Assembly (NCBI GenBank): GCA_021773055.1
Contig: JAJFKV010000064.1
Span: 1-64,000 of the forward strand
Reading direction: 5' to 3'
Source: Woeseiaceae bacterium
GTDB taxonomy: Bacteria; Pseudomonadota; Gammaproteobacteria; Steroidobacterales; Woeseiaceae
DNA length: 64,000 nucleotides
Shown here: positions 8,577 through 17,370 of the stretch, one piece after another
How positions within the stretch are numbered: position 1 is the stretch's first letter
Layout of the letters: each line of letters opens with the position of its first letter
Translations under genes and position numbers: made by a program
Notes under the pieces: generated by a model
The model's input: only the letters and a program-made list of their open reading frames with translations
Databases searched by the model: none
Told to the model about the DNA's origin: nothing

Positions 8577-8936
8577 ATGAAGTTGAACAAAAAAGACAAT
8601 CGTCTACGTCGTGCCCGCAGGGGTCGCTCGAAGATTCGTGAGCTAGAGGCCACTCGCCTTAGCGTTCATCGTACGCCTCAGCATATTTATGCGCAGGTCA
8701 TCGGTGCTGTTGGCAACAAGGTTCTGGCATCTGCCTCAACGCTTGAAGCTGAGGTTCGCAAAGGAATCAAGAATGGCGGCAACGTAGAAGCGGCAGCTAT
8801 CGTAGGTGCGCGTATCGCCGAGAAAGCAAAAGCGGCAGGTATCGACACCGTTGCATTCGATCGCTCCGGTTTCCGTTACCACGGACGTGTAAAGGCATTG
8901 GCTGATGCGGCTCGCGAAGCCGGACTGAAGTTTTAG
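8577..8936 (+). CDS. rplR: 50S ribosomal protein L18 (uL18)
   Basis: The 119-residue product has [16 protein letters not shown] and the C-terminal [22 protein letters not shown] segment (given in part). L18 binds 5S rRNA together with L5. The length is 2 residues over E. coli L18. Confidence 0.96.
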   Translation: MKLNKKDNRLRRARRGRSKIRELEATRLSVHRTPQHIYAQVIGAVGNKVLASASTLEAEVRKGIKNGGNVEAAAIVGARIAEKAKAAGIDTVAFDRSGFRYHGRVKALADAAREAGLKF

Positions 8937-8949
8937 AGAGAAACACAAC

Positions 8950-9456
8950 ATGGCTAGAAACGATCACAATCAACCGAACGATGACCTTATTGAAAAGCTG
9001 GTCACCGTCAATCGCGTCGCCAAAGTAGTTAAGGGTGGCCGTCAATTTGGATTCACAGCGCTCACCGTTGTTGGTGATGGTGCGGGCCAGGTTGGATTTG
9101 GGTATGGCAAGGCGCGTGAAGTGCCGATCGCTATTCAAAAAGCGATGCAGTCTGCCCGCAAGAATATGATCAACATAAACCTGAATAACGACACGCTCGT
9201 GTATGCCAAAAAGGGCCGCCACGGTGCAACACTGGTTTACATGCAACCGGCATCCGAAGGTACCGGTGTAATTGCTGGTGGAGCGATGCGCGCGGTATTC
9301 GAGGCAGCTGGTGTGCGTAACGTACTCGCCAAGAGTTACGGTTCGCGTAACCCGATCAATGTCGTTCGCGCGACGATCAAGGGCTTGTCGGAGATTCATT
9401 CTCCACAGTCGATCGCAGCGAAGCGCGGCAAAAAAGTTAAGGAAATCCTCGCCTAA
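8950..9456 (+). CDS. rpsE: 30S ribosomal protein S5 (uS5)
   Basis: The 168-residue product has the N-terminal dsRBD-like motif [19 protein letters not shown] and the S5 fold continuing to GRRG-type segments. S5 is involved in decoding fidelity and mRNA unwinding at the entry site. The N-terminus ([12 protein letters not shown]) is slightly different from the enteric version but of normal length. Confidence 0.97.
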   Translation: MARNDHNQPNDDLIEKLVTVNRVAKVVKGGRQFGFTALTVVGDGAGQVGFGYGKAREVPIAIQKAMQSARKNMININLNNDTLVYAKKGRHGATLVYMQPASEGTGVIAGGAMRAVFEAAGVRNVLAKSYGSRNPINVVRATIKGLSEIHSPQSIAAKRGKKVKEILA

Positions 9457-9500
9457 GTTAGTGCGCGGATGATTGAACAAAGAATTTAAGAGACAAGATC

Positions 9501-9689
9501 ATGGCGAAGTCCAAAGAGTTAAAGGTCACGCTGCTGAAGAGCAAATACGGGCGGCTCAAGAGCCACAGAGCCTGTGTTGCGGGATTGGGTTTACGGAAGA
9601 TCCGTCACACAGTGACGGTAATCGATACACCTGAGAATCGCGGCATGATTAACAAAATTTCGTACATGGTATCGGTTGAGGAAGTTTGA
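9501..9689 (+). CDS. rpmD: 50S ribosomal protein L30 (uL30)
   Basis: The 62-residue product contains [20 protein letters not shown] followed by the [16 protein letters not shown] block, as in bacterial L30. It is a small one-domain protein on the solvent side of 50S and is absent from some phyla. It ends 1 bp before rplO. Confidence 0.95.
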   Translation: MAKSKELKVTLLKSKYGRLKSHRACVAGLGLRKIRHTVTVIDTPENRGMINKISYMVSVEEV

Positions 9690-9690
9690 C

Positions 9691-10125
9691 ATGCGTCTGA
9701 ACGATCTATCACCTGGTAAGGGTGCGAAAAAAGTAGGCAAGCGTCTGGGTCGTGGGCATTCCGCGGGACAGGGCAAGACCAGTGGTCGGGGCCAGAAAGG
9801 GCAGAAAGCCCGTTCCGGTGGTTTCCACAAGGTTGGTTTTGAGGGTGGCCAGATGCCACTGCAACGTCGCCTTCCGAAGGTTGGCTTCCGTTCACGTATG
9901 GCACGCCTGACAGCAGAGCTGCGCTTGCATGAGCTGGATATTCCGACGGCTGACGTCATCGACATGGATGTACTGAAAGCGCTGAATCTCGTGCCGGCAT
10001 TTGTGACCAAAGTTAAGGTCATCAAATCCGGTGAAGTTAAGAAAGCGGTCAAGCTGAAAGGTCTCAAGGTCACCAAAGGTGCCCGCGTAGAGATCGAGAA
10101 AGCTGGCGGCTCAATAGAAGAATAG
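9691..10125 (+). CDS. rplO: 50S ribosomal protein L15 (uL15)
   Basis: The product is 144 aa from ATG 9691, identical in length to E. coli L15. GAGGAAG (9679-9685) in the end of rpmD is its SD; the track start at 9676 would lie on that SD and is rejected. The glycine and lysine rich N-terminus ([19 protein letters not shown]) threads into rRNA. R5 separates it from secY. Confidence 0.97.
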   Translation: MRLNDLSPGKGAKKVGKRLGRGHSAGQGKTSGRGQKGQKARSGGFHKVGFEGGQMPLQRRLPKVGFRSRMARLTAELRLHELDIPTADVIDMDVLKALNLVPAFVTKVKVIKSGEVKKAVKLKGLKVTKGARVEIEKAGGSIEE

Positions 10126-10134
10126 GAAAGCATC

Positions 10135-10157
10135 GTAGGAGCGCGTCTGACGCGCGA
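10135..10157 (+). repeat. GTAGGAGC REP-like element R5
   Basis: GTAGGA followed by a perfect GCGCGT-CTG-ACGCGC hairpin and a final GA, between rplO and secY. secY has its own AGGA signal after it. Confidence 0.85.
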
Positions 10158-10177
10158 CAAACGAAGACAGGAAGAAC

Positions 10178-11539
10178 ATGGCAAAGAAGCCCCAACAAAG
10201 TCCGGCAGATATAGCGAAGCAAGCGAGCAAATTGGGCGAACTCAAAATTCGCATCCTTTTCCTCATTGGCGCGCTGATTGTCTATCGCTGTGGTACCTAT
10301 ATTCCGGTACCAGGCGTGAACCCGGTTGCGTTGAATGACTTCTTCCAGCAGCAGTCAGGCGGCTTGTTGGCGACGTTTAACCTGTTCTCCGGCGGCGCAC
10401 TGTCTCGATTCGGAATTTTCGCTCTCGGCATCGTGCCGTACATTTCGTCATCCATCATTATGCAGATGGCGAGTCGTATCGTGCCGAGTCTTGAGCAGCT
10501 TCGAAAAGAAGGTGAGCAGGGCCGACGCCAGATCGTTAAGTACACGCGCTACGGCACAGTGGCTCTGGCCAGCTTCCAGTCCATAGCGGCGGCGTCCTGG
10601 CTGCAAGGTCAACCGGGACTCGTGATTATCTCCGGCCCGTCGTTCCTGATTACGGCGTGCATAACGCTGGTCACTGGTACGGTTTTCCTGATGTGGCTCG
10701 GGGAGCAGATCACCGAACGCGGTATCGGTAACGGTATTTCGATGATCATTTTGTCCGGTATCGTTGCTGGTTTGCCGGGAACCATCGCCGGTACAGCTGA
10801 ACTGGTGCGAACGGGTGAAATGTCTTCGATCACAGCTATCATGATGTTGCTCGGCGGTATCGCAGCAATCATCTTCGTTGTCTATATGGAGCGTGCGCAG
10901 CGCCGTATTACGGTCAATTACGCAAGGCGCCAGCAGGGCCGCAAGATGATGCAGGCACAGAGCACGCACTTACCATTCAAGATCAACATGGCGGGTGTTA
11001 TTCCGCCGATCTTCGCCTCGAGCATCCTGATGTTCCCGGCAACGATTGCACAGTTTTTCGGCCAGGCAGCTGAACCGACTATTGTACAACGTGCGTTACA
11101 GACGATTGGTGCCAACCTCGGCCCCGGTCAGCCTGTTTATGTGCTGATGTACGGCGCTTTGATTATTTTCTTCTGCTTCTTCTACACAGCACTGCAGTAC
11201 AACTCGAAAGAGACGGCTGATCAGCTGAAGAAGGGTGGCGCGTTTCTGCCGGGTATTCGGCCGGGTGCGCACACGGCAGATTACATTGACCGGGTCCTGA
11301 CTCGACTGACTTTCTGGGGCGCACTGTACATCGCGGGTGTATGTCTTCTGCCTGAGTTTGTTCGCATGTTCTACCCGAGCATGCCGTTCAGTTTTGGTGG
11401 CACGTCGCTGCTGATCCTGGTCGTTGTCACGATGGACTTCATGTCACAGTTGCAGGCACATGCCATGAGTCACCAGTATGACGGCATGATGCAGAAAGCC
11501 AACCTGCGCAATTATGGCAAGGGTGGACAAGCACGCTGA
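10178..11539 (+). CDS. secY: Protein translocase subunit SecY
   Basis: The 453-residue polytopic membrane protein has the ten hydrophobic helices of the SecYEG channel. Recognisable segments include the plug and TM2 region [20 protein letters not shown] and the cytoplasmic loop ending [11 protein letters not shown]. It is essential for export of unfolded proteins and insertion of membrane proteins. Its place between rplO and rpmJ is the conserved spc operon position. Length is 10 residues over E. coli SecY. Confidence 0.98.
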   Translation: MAKKPQQSPADIAKQASKLGELKIRILFLIGALIVYRCGTYIPVPGVNPVALNDFFQQQSGGLLATFNLFSGGALSRFGIFALGIVPYISSSIIMQMASRIVPSLEQLRKEGEQGRRQIVKYTRYGTVALASFQSIAAASWLQGQPGLVIISGPSFLITACITLVTGTVFLMWLGEQITERGIGNGISMIILSGIVAGLPGTIAGTAELVRTGEMSSITAIMMLLGGIAAIIFVVYMERAQRRITVNYARRQQGRKMMQAQSTHLPFKINMAGVIPPIFASSILMFPATIAQFFGQAAEPTIVQRALQTIGANLGPGQPVYVLMYGALIIFFCFFYTALQYNSKETADQLKKGGAFLPGIRPGAHTADYIDRVLTRLTFWGALYIAGVCLLPEFVRMFYPSMPFSFGGTSLLILVVVTMDFMSQLQAHAMSHQYDGMMQKANLRNYGKGGQAR

Positions 11540-11564
11540 TGAGTCAGCGTTTTGGAGAAAGCTC

Positions 11565-11678
11565 ATGAAAGTAAGAGCATCAGTTAAAAAGATCTGCAGA
11601 AATTGCAAGATTGTTCGTCGCAACGGTGTTGTGCGAGTGATCTGCACCGATGCACGACATAAGCAGCGCCAGGGCTAG
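11565..11678 (+). CDS. rpmJ: 50S ribosomal protein L36 (bL36), zinc-binding type
   Basis: This gene is too short for the ORF track. The 37-residue product starts [15 protein letters not shown] and ends HKQRQG. Cys11, Cys14, Cys27 and His32 form the zinc ribbon, so it is the zinc-dependent form. GGAGA lies 8 bases upstream of ATG 11565. Genomes with this form often carry a cysteine-free paralogue elsewhere for zinc starvation; none is seen here. Confidence 0.96.
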   Translation: MKVRASVKKICRNCKIVRRNGVVRVICTDARHKQRQG

Positions 11679-11707
11679 TCCCGGGTCTATTGATAAGGAT
11701 AGGTTAA

Positions 11708-12064
11708 GTGGCACGTATAGCAGGCATAAACATTCCATTGGCGAAACACGTCGTGATTGCACTGACGTCGATCTTCGGTATTGGGGATACGCGCGCGAAG
11801 CAGATTTGCGAAGCGGCTGGCGTTGCTCCAGACACGAAGGTGAAGGATCTGGCTGAGCCGGAAGTCGCAAAACTGCGTACCGCAGTTGCCATCTTCACGG
11901 TTGAAGGTGATCTTCGTCGTGAGACGTCAATGAATATCAAGCGTTTGATGGATCTCGGTTCGTACCGAGGCATTCGTCACAGACGTGGTTTGCCGCTTCG
12001 CGGTCAACGCACTCGCACGAACGCCCGGACCCGTAAAGGTCCGCGTCGTCCGATTAAGAGGTAG
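11708..12064 (+). CDS. rpsM: 30S ribosomal protein S13 (uS13)
   Basis: The 118-residue product starts at GTG 11708 ([14 protein letters not shown]) and has the C-terminal [19 protein letters not shown] tail that contacts tRNA. In E. coli rpsM also uses GTG, inside the pseudoknot that S4 binds to repress the alpha operon. The gap to rpmJ is only 29 bases, so any such structure here would have to include rpmJ sequence. Confidence 0.97.
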   Translation: MARIAGINIPLAKHVVIALTSIFGIGDTRAKQICEAAGVAPDTKVKDLAEPEVAKLRTAVAIFTVEGDLRRETSMNIKRLMDLGSYRGIRHRRGLPLRGQRTRTNARTRKGPRRPIKR

Positions 12065-12071
12065 GTCTTAA

Positions 12072-12452
12072 ATGGCTGAAGTAAAGAAGAAGAAGGTCAA
12101 AAAGCACGTGGTTGATGCAATCGCGCACATCCATGCTTCCTTCAACAACACGATCATCACGATTACCGATCGTCAGGGCAATGCTCTTTCCTGGGCAACG
12201 GCTGGCGGCTGTGGTTTTCGTGGATCTCGTAAATCCACCCCGTTCGCAGCACAGGTTGCGTCGGACAAAGCGGGCCGTGTGGCTCTCGAGTTCGGCGTGA
12301 AGAATGTCGATGTGCGTGTTCGTGGGCCGGGCCCAGGTCGCGAGTCTGCAGTACGCGCTCTGAATGCTCTGGGATTCCGTATTCAAAATATTGAGGATGT
12401 CACTCCGATTCCTCACAACGGCTGTCGCCCGCCCAAAAAGCGTCGCGTGTAG
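12072..12452 (+). CDS. rpsK: 30S ribosomal protein S11 (uS11)
   Basis: The 126-residue product contains [20 protein letters not shown] and ends CRPPKKRRV, both diagnostic for S11. It sits on the 30S platform near the E site. The gene follows rpsM after 7 bases and precedes rpsD after 10. Confidence 0.97.
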   Translation: MAEVKKKKVKKHVVDAIAHIHASFNNTIITITDRQGNALSWATAGGCGFRGSRKSTPFAAQVASDKAGRVALEFGVKNVDVRVRGPGPGRESAVRALNALGFRIQNIEDVTPIPHNGCRPPKKRRV

Positions 12453-12462
12453 AGGCTGAACA

Positions 12463-13083
12463 ATGGCAAGATATTTAGGACCAAAATGTAAACTGTCCCG
12501 CCGCGAAGGCACGGATCTGTTTCTAAAAAGTGGCGTAAGGCCGCTTGAATCAAAGTGCAAGCTGGATGTTCCTCCAGGCGGTGCGGCTCAACGTCGCCCA
12601 CGTCTGTCGGAATACGGCATGCAGTTACGTGAGAAGCAGAAGTTGCGTCGTATGTACGGCGTGCTCGAAAGACAGTTTCGTAATTACTACAAGCGTTCGG
12701 CACAGCTGAAAGGCTCAACGGGTGAAAATCTGCTGCGTCTACTCGAAGGTCGTCTGGATAATGTTGTTTATCGCATGGGCTTCGCGTCAACGCGCGCCGA
12801 AGCACGCCAGCTTGTGAGTCACAAGAGCATCGAAGTTAACGGCAAGGTCGTTAATATCCCGTCCGCTCAGCTCAAAGCCGGTGATGGGATCACTATTCGC
12901 GAGAAAGCGAAGAAACAACTGCGGATCCAGAGCGCATTGGAAATTGCAGGACAGGTCGGCATGCCTGAGTGGGTCAATGTCGATACGAAGAAGATGGCGG
13001 GTGTTTTGACGTCGTTGCCGGATCGGGAAGACATTCTCCCCGATATCAACGAAAACCTAGTTGTCGAGCTGTACTCGAAGTAG
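12463..13083 (+). CDS. rpsD: 30S ribosomal protein S4 (uS4)
   Basis: The 206-residue product starts [19 protein letters not shown] and contains the S4 RNA-binding domain ([20 protein letters not shown]). S4 starts 5' domain assembly, helps unwind mRNA, and in E. coli is the translational repressor of this operon. It is followed by rpoA in the conserved order. Confidence 0.97.
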   Translation: MARYLGPKCKLSRREGTDLFLKSGVRPLESKCKLDVPPGGAAQRRPRLSEYGMQLREKQKLRRMYGVLERQFRNYYKRSAQLKGSTGENLLRLLEGRLDNVVYRMGFASTRAEARQLVSHKSIEVNGKVVNIPSAQLKAGDGITIREKAKKQLRIQSALEIAGQVGMPEWVNVDTKKMAGVLTSLPDREDILPDINENLVVELYSK

Positions 13084-13101
13084 TCAGGAGGGTTAATTCC
13101 C

Positions 13102-14103
13102 ATGCAGGAATCAGTACACGAATTTCTAAAGCCGCGCGTTGTAAAAGTAACGCCGGTAAACGATCTGCAAGCCAAAGTAACCATCGAGCCGTTCGAACGC
13201 GGGTTCGGTCACACGCTTGGCAATGCGCTGCGTCGAATCTTGCTGTCGTCTATGCCAGGCGCCGCAATTACAGAAGCCGAGATCGAAGGCGTACTTCACG
13301 AGTACACCAGCATTGAAGGCGTTCAGGAAGATGTTGTCGACATTCTTCTGAGCCTGAAGCTGGTGGCAGTCACGATGAATACTCGCGACACGGCTGAGCT
13401 GCGTGTGTCGAAGAAAGGTCCGGGTCCGGTCACGGCTGGCGACATTCAGCTCGATCACGACGTTGAGGTCATGAATCCCGATCTCGTGATCGCGAATCTG
13501 ACCAAAGCCGGCGAGTTGAACATGATTCTGAAAGTTGAGCGCGGTCGTGGTTACCGCCCGGCGACACAGCGTCCGTCGTTTGAAGAGCAGGGTGGACCAA
13601 TTGGTCGCCTGCAACTCGACGCATCGTTCAGCCCGATTGTCCGAGTAACCTACAACGTTGAGTCAGCGCGCGTAGAACAACGCACTGACCTCGACAAATT
13701 GCTCATTGAACTCGAGACAAATGGCACGATTGATCCTGAAGAAGCTATTCGCCGTGCGGGCAGCATCCTTAAAGATCAATTGTCCGTTTTCGTTGACCTG
13801 CAGGGTCAGGAAGAAGGCGTTGGCGCACAAGCTGAGAACCAGGTTGATCCGATTCTGTTGCGTCCGGTTGACGAACTTGAACTAACTGTACGTTCTGCAA
13901 ACTGCCTTAAGGCCGAAAATATCATGTATATCGGTGATCTGGTGCAGCGAACCGAAGTCGAACTTCTGCGTACGCCGAATCTCGGTAAGAAGTCATTGAC
14001 TGAGATCAAGGAAGTTCTGGAAGGTCACGGCCTCGGTCTGGGTATGCACCTGGATAACTGGCCACCGGCCTCCTTGCGTCCCGAACACGAACTCGTGATG
14101 TAA
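13102..14103 (+). CDS. rpoA: RNA polymerase alpha subunit
   Basis: The 333-residue product has the N-terminal dimerisation domain ([19 protein letters not shown], about residues 30-50) and the C-terminal domain (roughly 250-320, with [19 protein letters not shown]), which binds UP elements and activators. A strong CAGGAGGG signal precedes the ATG. Its gap to rplQ holds palindrome T3. The A-rich tract upstream of the rplC promoter is a plausible target of this subunit's C-terminal domain. Confidence 0.98.
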   Translation: MQESVHEFLKPRVVKVTPVNDLQAKVTIEPFERGFGHTLGNALRRILLSSMPGAAITEAEIEGVLHEYTSIEGVQEDVVDILLSLKLVAVTMNTRDTAELRVSKKGPGPVTAGDIQLDHDVEVMNPDLVIANLTKAGELNMILKVERGRGYRPATQRPSFEEQGGPIGRLQLDASFSPIVRVTYNVESARVEQRTDLDKLLIELETNGTIDPEEAIRRAGSILKDQLSVFVDLQGQEEGVGAQAENQVDPILLRPVDELELTVRSANCLKAENIMYIGDLVQRTEVELLRTPNLGKKSLTEIKEVLEGHGLGLGMHLDNWPPASLRPEHELVM

Positions 14104-14113
14104 TACTGCAAAA

Positions 14114-14128
14114 AGGGGTCTGACCCCT
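14114..14128. repeat. Palindromic element T3 in the rpoA-rplQ gap
   Basis: AGGGGTCTGACCCCT is a perfect palindrome around one central T, preceded by five A. It shares AAAAAGGGGTCTGACC with T1. It is the shortest of the three related copies. Confidence 0.7.
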
Positions 14129-14157
14129 AAGAATGCTAAGAATGAAGGTAGAGAAAA

Positions 14158-14538
14158 ATGCGCCATAGAAAATCCGGTCGTAAACTGGGTCGTAACAGCT
14201 CTCATCGCAAGGCTATGTTTCGCAACATGGCTGCGTCGATGATCAAGCACGAAACGATCCGGACGACAGTACCCAAAGCAAAAGAATTGCGCCGCGTCGT
14301 AGAACCTTTGATTACGCTGGCCAAGGAAGATAGTGTGGCGAACCGCCGCCTGGCTTTTGATCGCCTTCGCGATAAAGAAGTTGTTGGCAAGCTGTTCACA
14401 GAGATCGGCCCACGATGCAAAGAACGTCCGGGTGGCTATTTACGAATTCTGAAGACCGGGCCTCGGCCAGGTGATAACGCACCGATGGCGATCGTCATGC
14501 TGACTGATCAGGCACCAGAGGCGGTTGCAGACGAATAG
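14158..14538 (+). CDS. rplQ: 50S ribosomal protein L17 (bL17)
   Basis: The 126-residue product starts [20 protein letters not shown], the L17 signature. It lies near the tunnel exit. It is the last gene of the ribosomal cluster and is followed by REP-like R6 and a terminator. Confidence 0.97.
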   Translation: MRHRKSGRKLGRNSSHRKAMFRNMAASMIKHETIRTTVPKAKELRRVVEPLITLAKEDSVANRRLAFDRLRDKEVVGKLFTEIGPRCKERPGGYLRILKTGPRPGDNAPMAIVMLTDQAPEAVADE

Positions 14539-14540
14539 AA

Positions 14541-14563
14541 GTAGGAGCTCGTCTGGCGAGCGA
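14541..14563 (+). repeat. GTAGGAGC REP-like element R6
   Basis: GTAGGA followed by stem GCTCG, loop TCTGG and CGAGC, then GA. The arms differ from the GCGCG arms of R2-R5 but the head and length are the same. It lies two bases after the rplQ stop. Confidence 0.85.
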
Positions 14564-14591
14564 CCACACGCTTTATTCGTACTCCTGCACC

Positions 14592-14620
14592 AAAAAAACC
14601 GGGCAATGCCCGGTTTTTTT
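14592..14620 (+). terminator. Rho-independent terminator of the ribosomal protein cluster
   Basis: Stem CCGGGC-AAT-GCCCGG (14599-14613) is preceded by seven A and followed by seven T, so the A and T runs extend the stem. It ends transcription after rplQ and, with its symmetric flanks, could also work on the minus strand. Confidence 0.92.
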
Positions 14621-14684
14621 ATGTCTGCTGCATCGAACAAGGCGTAATGCGTTGAAAATTAACGATAAAGCGAAATCGTGCAAT

Positions 14685-14700
14685 TGTGAATCTGCTCACA
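14685..14700. promoter_or_regulatory. CRP-like binding site
   Basis: TGTGA-ATCTGC-TCACA is a perfect match to the core TGTGA-N6-TCACA of the CRP/Vfr family. Its centre is about 42 bases upstream of the ATG at 14735. That is close enough for repression, or for activation if the transcript is nearly leaderless. No gene for a CRP-family protein is in the window. Confidence 0.6.
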
Positions 14701-14734
14701 GCGATTTTTGACCAATGCTTCTAAGGTTGGCCAC

Positions 14735-15070
14735 ATGACAGCTTCGAAAAACAAAACCGACGTTGGCGATAGAAGCATGGATGAATGTGTCGTCCTGAAT
14801 AAAGAGGCGTTCGATCCGGACTTGGTTTTCCTTGATGATATTGTCGACGATGAAGTTCTGCCTTACTTGAGCCTGGCGGTCGATGGATTGACCGAAGCTG
14901 GTGAGAGTAAGGAAGGCAAGCTCGAGTTGCGCCCTGAAGACGTTGCGGCAAATGAGGTCATTGAGGCCGACACTACAATGCCAGTCGCAATACTCGACCC
15001 CGACGAGCTTGATGTCTACGGCTGGGAGACCAGCTGGTGGAAGAAAATAAAGGGCTATCTGGGCTTCTGA
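14735..15070 (+). CDS. Small acidic protein of unknown function
   Basis: ATG 14735 follows AAGGTTGG and gives 111 residues; the track start is a TTG at 14708 with no SD. The protein is very acidic in its middle (many Asp/Glu, as in FLDDIVDDEVLPYLS) and ends with a short basic, aromatic tail (WETSWWKKIKGYLGF). I do not recognise a family and see no signal peptide or membrane helix. It stands alone between the ribosomal terminator and an SDR gene, behind a CRP-like site, so it is probably an independent, regulated unit. Confidence 0.7.
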   Translation: MTASKNKTDVGDRSMDECVVLNKEAFDPDLVFLDDIVDDEVLPYLSLAVDGLTEAGESKEGKLELRPEDVAANEVIEADTTMPVAILDPDELDVYGWETSWWKKIKGYLGF

Positions 15071-15113
15071 TCGCGCGCAGGCGCTACGTGCCCTTGGAGT
15101 AGCGCGCTCCTAC
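15071..15113 (-). repeat. Composite GTAGGAGC REP-like element R7
   Basis: On the minus strand it begins GTAGGAGCGCGCTAC and ends with GCGCGCGA. An internal stem GCGCTAC/GTAGCGC (15081-15087 with 15099-15105) makes it almost twice as long as R2-R6. It may be two REP units facing each other with an extra inner arm. Confidence 0.75.
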
Positions 15114-15129
15114 GGTGGTAAACTCCACC
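15114..15129 (+). promoter_or_regulatory. Hairpin directly before the SDR start codon
   Basis: GGTGG (15114-15118) pairs with CCACC (15125-15129) around TAAACT, ending one base before ATG 15131. There is no Shine-Dalgarno in its place, so translation initiation of the next gene should be weak or depend on melting this hairpin. Confidence 0.5.
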
Positions 15130-15130
15130 A

Positions 15131-15973
15131 ATGATATTCAATAACAAGACCGTGATCATCACGGGCGGGTCCGAGGGCGTAGGCGCGGCTACTGCGCGCA
15201 TGTTTGCCGAAGCTGGCGCCAACCTGATGCTGGTCGCGCGCAACAAAAAGAACCTCGATACGGTTGCCGAGGAACTTCGGTCCAGGACCAAAGTTGAAGT
15301 ATTTGCCATGGACGTGTCGGATGCAGAGGCTTGTGTTGACCTGTTCAAGAAGGCGGCATTCGAATTCGGGAGCGTTGATGTTCTCGTCAACAACGCTGGC
15401 TATCACAAGCGCGGTCCGGTTGAGGATATAGACCCAACCGACCTTGGCAAGATGATCGACGTGAACCTCAAGGCACCGCTCATACTCAGCCGTATCGCTT
15501 TACCCTATTTGCGCGAAGCAGGTGGTGGCGCGATTATTAATGTTGGTTCATTGGCTGGTCGGGCACCGATACCGGGCAGTGCCTGTTACGCTGCCAGCAA
15601 AGCAGGCCTGAGATCACTCACTTATGCATTGGGAGTAGAGTTGGCCGACAGTAATATTAAGCTCGCCGTTGTGTCACCAGGACCTATCGATACCGGTTTC
15701 ATCATGGCCGACATTGATGCGACGTCAGACCTGACATTTTCGCAGCCCATCAGTACAGCGGAGGAGGTCGCTCAAGCCGTTCTTGACTTGTGCGGCAATA
15801 ATTTGCGCGAACAGTCAATGCCGAAGCTCAGCGGTTTTCTGACCACGTTAGTGTATTTGTTCCCCGGTCTGAATCGACTGGTTCGGCCAACGCTGGAACG
15901 TAAGGGCGCAAAAGTCAAAGCAAAGCTCAAAGCAGAGCAAAAGCGTCGCGAGTCAGATTCTCCTGATCATTAA
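15131..15973 (+). CDS. SDR-family NAD(P)-dependent oxidoreductase
   Basis: The 280-residue protein is a classical short-chain dehydrogenase. The Rossmann motif TGGSEGVG is at about residues 11-18, NNAG near 87, a catalytic Ser in INVGSLAG and the YxxxK pair in YAASK near 156-160. A C-terminal extension after residue 230 is hydrophobic then strongly basic (AKVKAKLKAEQKRR), as in membrane-associated sphinganine reductase-like SDRs. The substrate cannot be told from sequence. The end overlaps convergent pepQ by 47 bp. The start lacks an SD (see hairpin 15114-15129). Confidence 0.88.
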   Translation: MIFNNKTVIITGGSEGVGAATARMFAEAGANLMLVARNKKNLDTVAEELRSRTKVEVFAMDVSDAEACVDLFKKAAFEFGSVDVLVNNAGYHKRGPVEDIDPTDLGKMIDVNLKAPLILSRIALPYLREAGGGAIINVGSLAGRAPIPGSACYAASKAGLRSLTYALGVELADSNIKLAVVSPGPIDTGFIMADIDATSDLTFSQPISTAEEVAQAVLDLCGNNLREQSMPKLSGFLTTLVYLFPGLNRLVRPTLERKGAKVKAKLKAEQKRRESDSPDH

Positions 15974-17273
15974 GTAGAACGCGAATATTGTCTTCGATGC
16001 GGATGCCGCCGAAGGGGCGTAGCCAGTCGACACTGTCCCAGTTCACATGGGACTCAGCAGGCGTGCCGCGCAGATTCTCCAGCAGCATGTCGATCGCGTA
16101 CAGGCCGGGTTCGATGGTAAGTACCATGTTTTCTTCAAGTACGCGCGTCAATCTCAAGAAAGGATGACCGCTGGGCGGATCGATAGTGGTGCCGGACTCG
16201 TTTTCCATGAAGCCACCGACATCGTGCACCTGAATACCGAGTAAGTGTCCAAGGCCGTGCGGGAAAAATGCAGACGTAACACCGGTCTCCAGTAAAGTGT
16301 CGGGAGCACCACTGGCCAGCTCAGCGTCAACCAGCACGCCCGCCAGCATCTTGTGAGTGGCCACGTGCAGATCGCGGTAATCAAGACCGGCGCGGACCTC
16401 TGCAACGATATCCAGCTGCATCGTATCCATTCGATCAATGAGTGCGCGGAAGCGCTCGTCGCGATTTGAATATGTACGGGTGATGTCAGACGCATAACCG
16501 TGTACCTGCGCGCCTGCATCTATAAGGAAAGATCGCGATTCGGCGGGTGGCTGCCGATCGAGGTCGGTGTAGTGTAGGACGGCGCCGTGTTTGTTCAGCG
16601 CGACAATGTTCCCGTAAGGCAACTCCGAATCTGTGTGACTGACCGCCTCACAATATGCGCGGTGAATTTCAAACTCAGGCTGGCCGTCACGATACGCCGC
16701 CTCTGCCGCAATGTGACCCCGTGCACCGCGCTGGGACGCAAGACGCATGATTGCGAGTTCGTACTCCGTCTTCACGCCGCGTGCGTAGTGGAGGATATTC
16801 ATAGCCGTATTCGGGTTCACCCGTTCGATTCCGAACGTCAGGGCATCGTCGTCGATCTCACCGATAACAATGCACTTTTCCCGATCAACAGGAATGTGCT
16901 CAGCGACACCCTCGACGCTATGCACGACGCGAATATCGAATCTGCTGGTCCAATAGCCGGCCGGTGTGCCCGGAACGACATGCCAGTAGTCATGCGGCTG
17001 GAAGTAGACCAGGATCGGTGTCTCACCGGGTGTATAAATGATGTAGGAATAAGGCAGACACGTGAGTGGTACCCAGTTGACGAAATGCGGATTCGGCTTG
17101 AATGGCATCTGGTAGTCATCAAGAAACGCGTTTTTCGGGTTCCCTGAATAAATGACAGCATGGCTTGCGCCAGCCTGCTCAAGCGCGTGATCGTGGCGCG
17201 CGGCAATCGTTTCAATGTGCTTGGCGTAAAGCGCACCAAGGGCGGGATTGGAGTCTGTGTAGTCGCTATTCAT
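15927..17273 (-). CDS. pepQ: Xaa-Pro dipeptidase
   Basis: The 448-residue protein (E. coli PepQ 443 aa) has the creatinase-like N-domain and the metal-binding C-domain of M24B peptidases. Visible ligand motifs are IDAGAQVHGYASDITRTY (two Asp), FFPHGLGHLLGIQVHD (His), TIEPGLY (Glu) and GGIRIEDN (Glu). It hydrolyses dipeptides with C-terminal proline in the cytoplasm; relatives also act on organophosphates. ATG 17273 is preferred over TTG 17279. It is divergent from ggt and overlaps the end of the SDR gene. Confidence 0.95.
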   Translation of the reverse strand: MNSDYTDSNPALGALYAKHIETIAARHDHALEQAGASHAVIYSGNPKNAFLDDYQMPFKPNPHFVNWVPLTCLPYSYIIYTPGETPILVYFQPHDYWHVVPGTPAGYWTSRFDIRVVHSVEGVAEHIPVDREKCIVIGEIDDDALTFGIERVNPNTAMNILHYARGVKTEYELAIMRLASQRGARGHIAAEAAYRDGQPEFEIHRAYCEAVSHTDSELPYGNIVALNKHGAVLHYTDLDRQPPAESRSFLIDAGAQVHGYASDITRTYSNRDERFRALIDRMDTMQLDIVAEVRAGLDYRDLHVATHKMLAGVLVDAELASGAPDTLLETGVTSAFFPHGLGHLLGIQVHDVGGFMENESGTTIDPPSGHPFLRLTRVLEENMVLTIEPGLYAIDMLLENLRGTPAESHVNWDSVDWLRPFGGIRIEDNIRVLLNDQENLTRDAFALL

Positions 17274-17327
17274 AAGCAAATCATACCCTGTTGCCGCGGT
17301 CGACGGCGAGTGCCATCATAAGCGGCT

Positions 17328-17340
17328 CCCGGAATCCGGG
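17328..17340. repeat. Palindrome in the pepQ-ggt divergent gap
   Basis: CCCGGAATCCGGG is a perfect 13-base palindrome about 30 bases upstream of the ggt ATG and 55 upstream of pepQ. It could be an operator or a hairpin of either transcript; no protein can be assigned. Confidence 0.35.
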
Positions 17341-17370
17341 TCCAGGATTCGCCCAGTATCGGAGCAGAGG

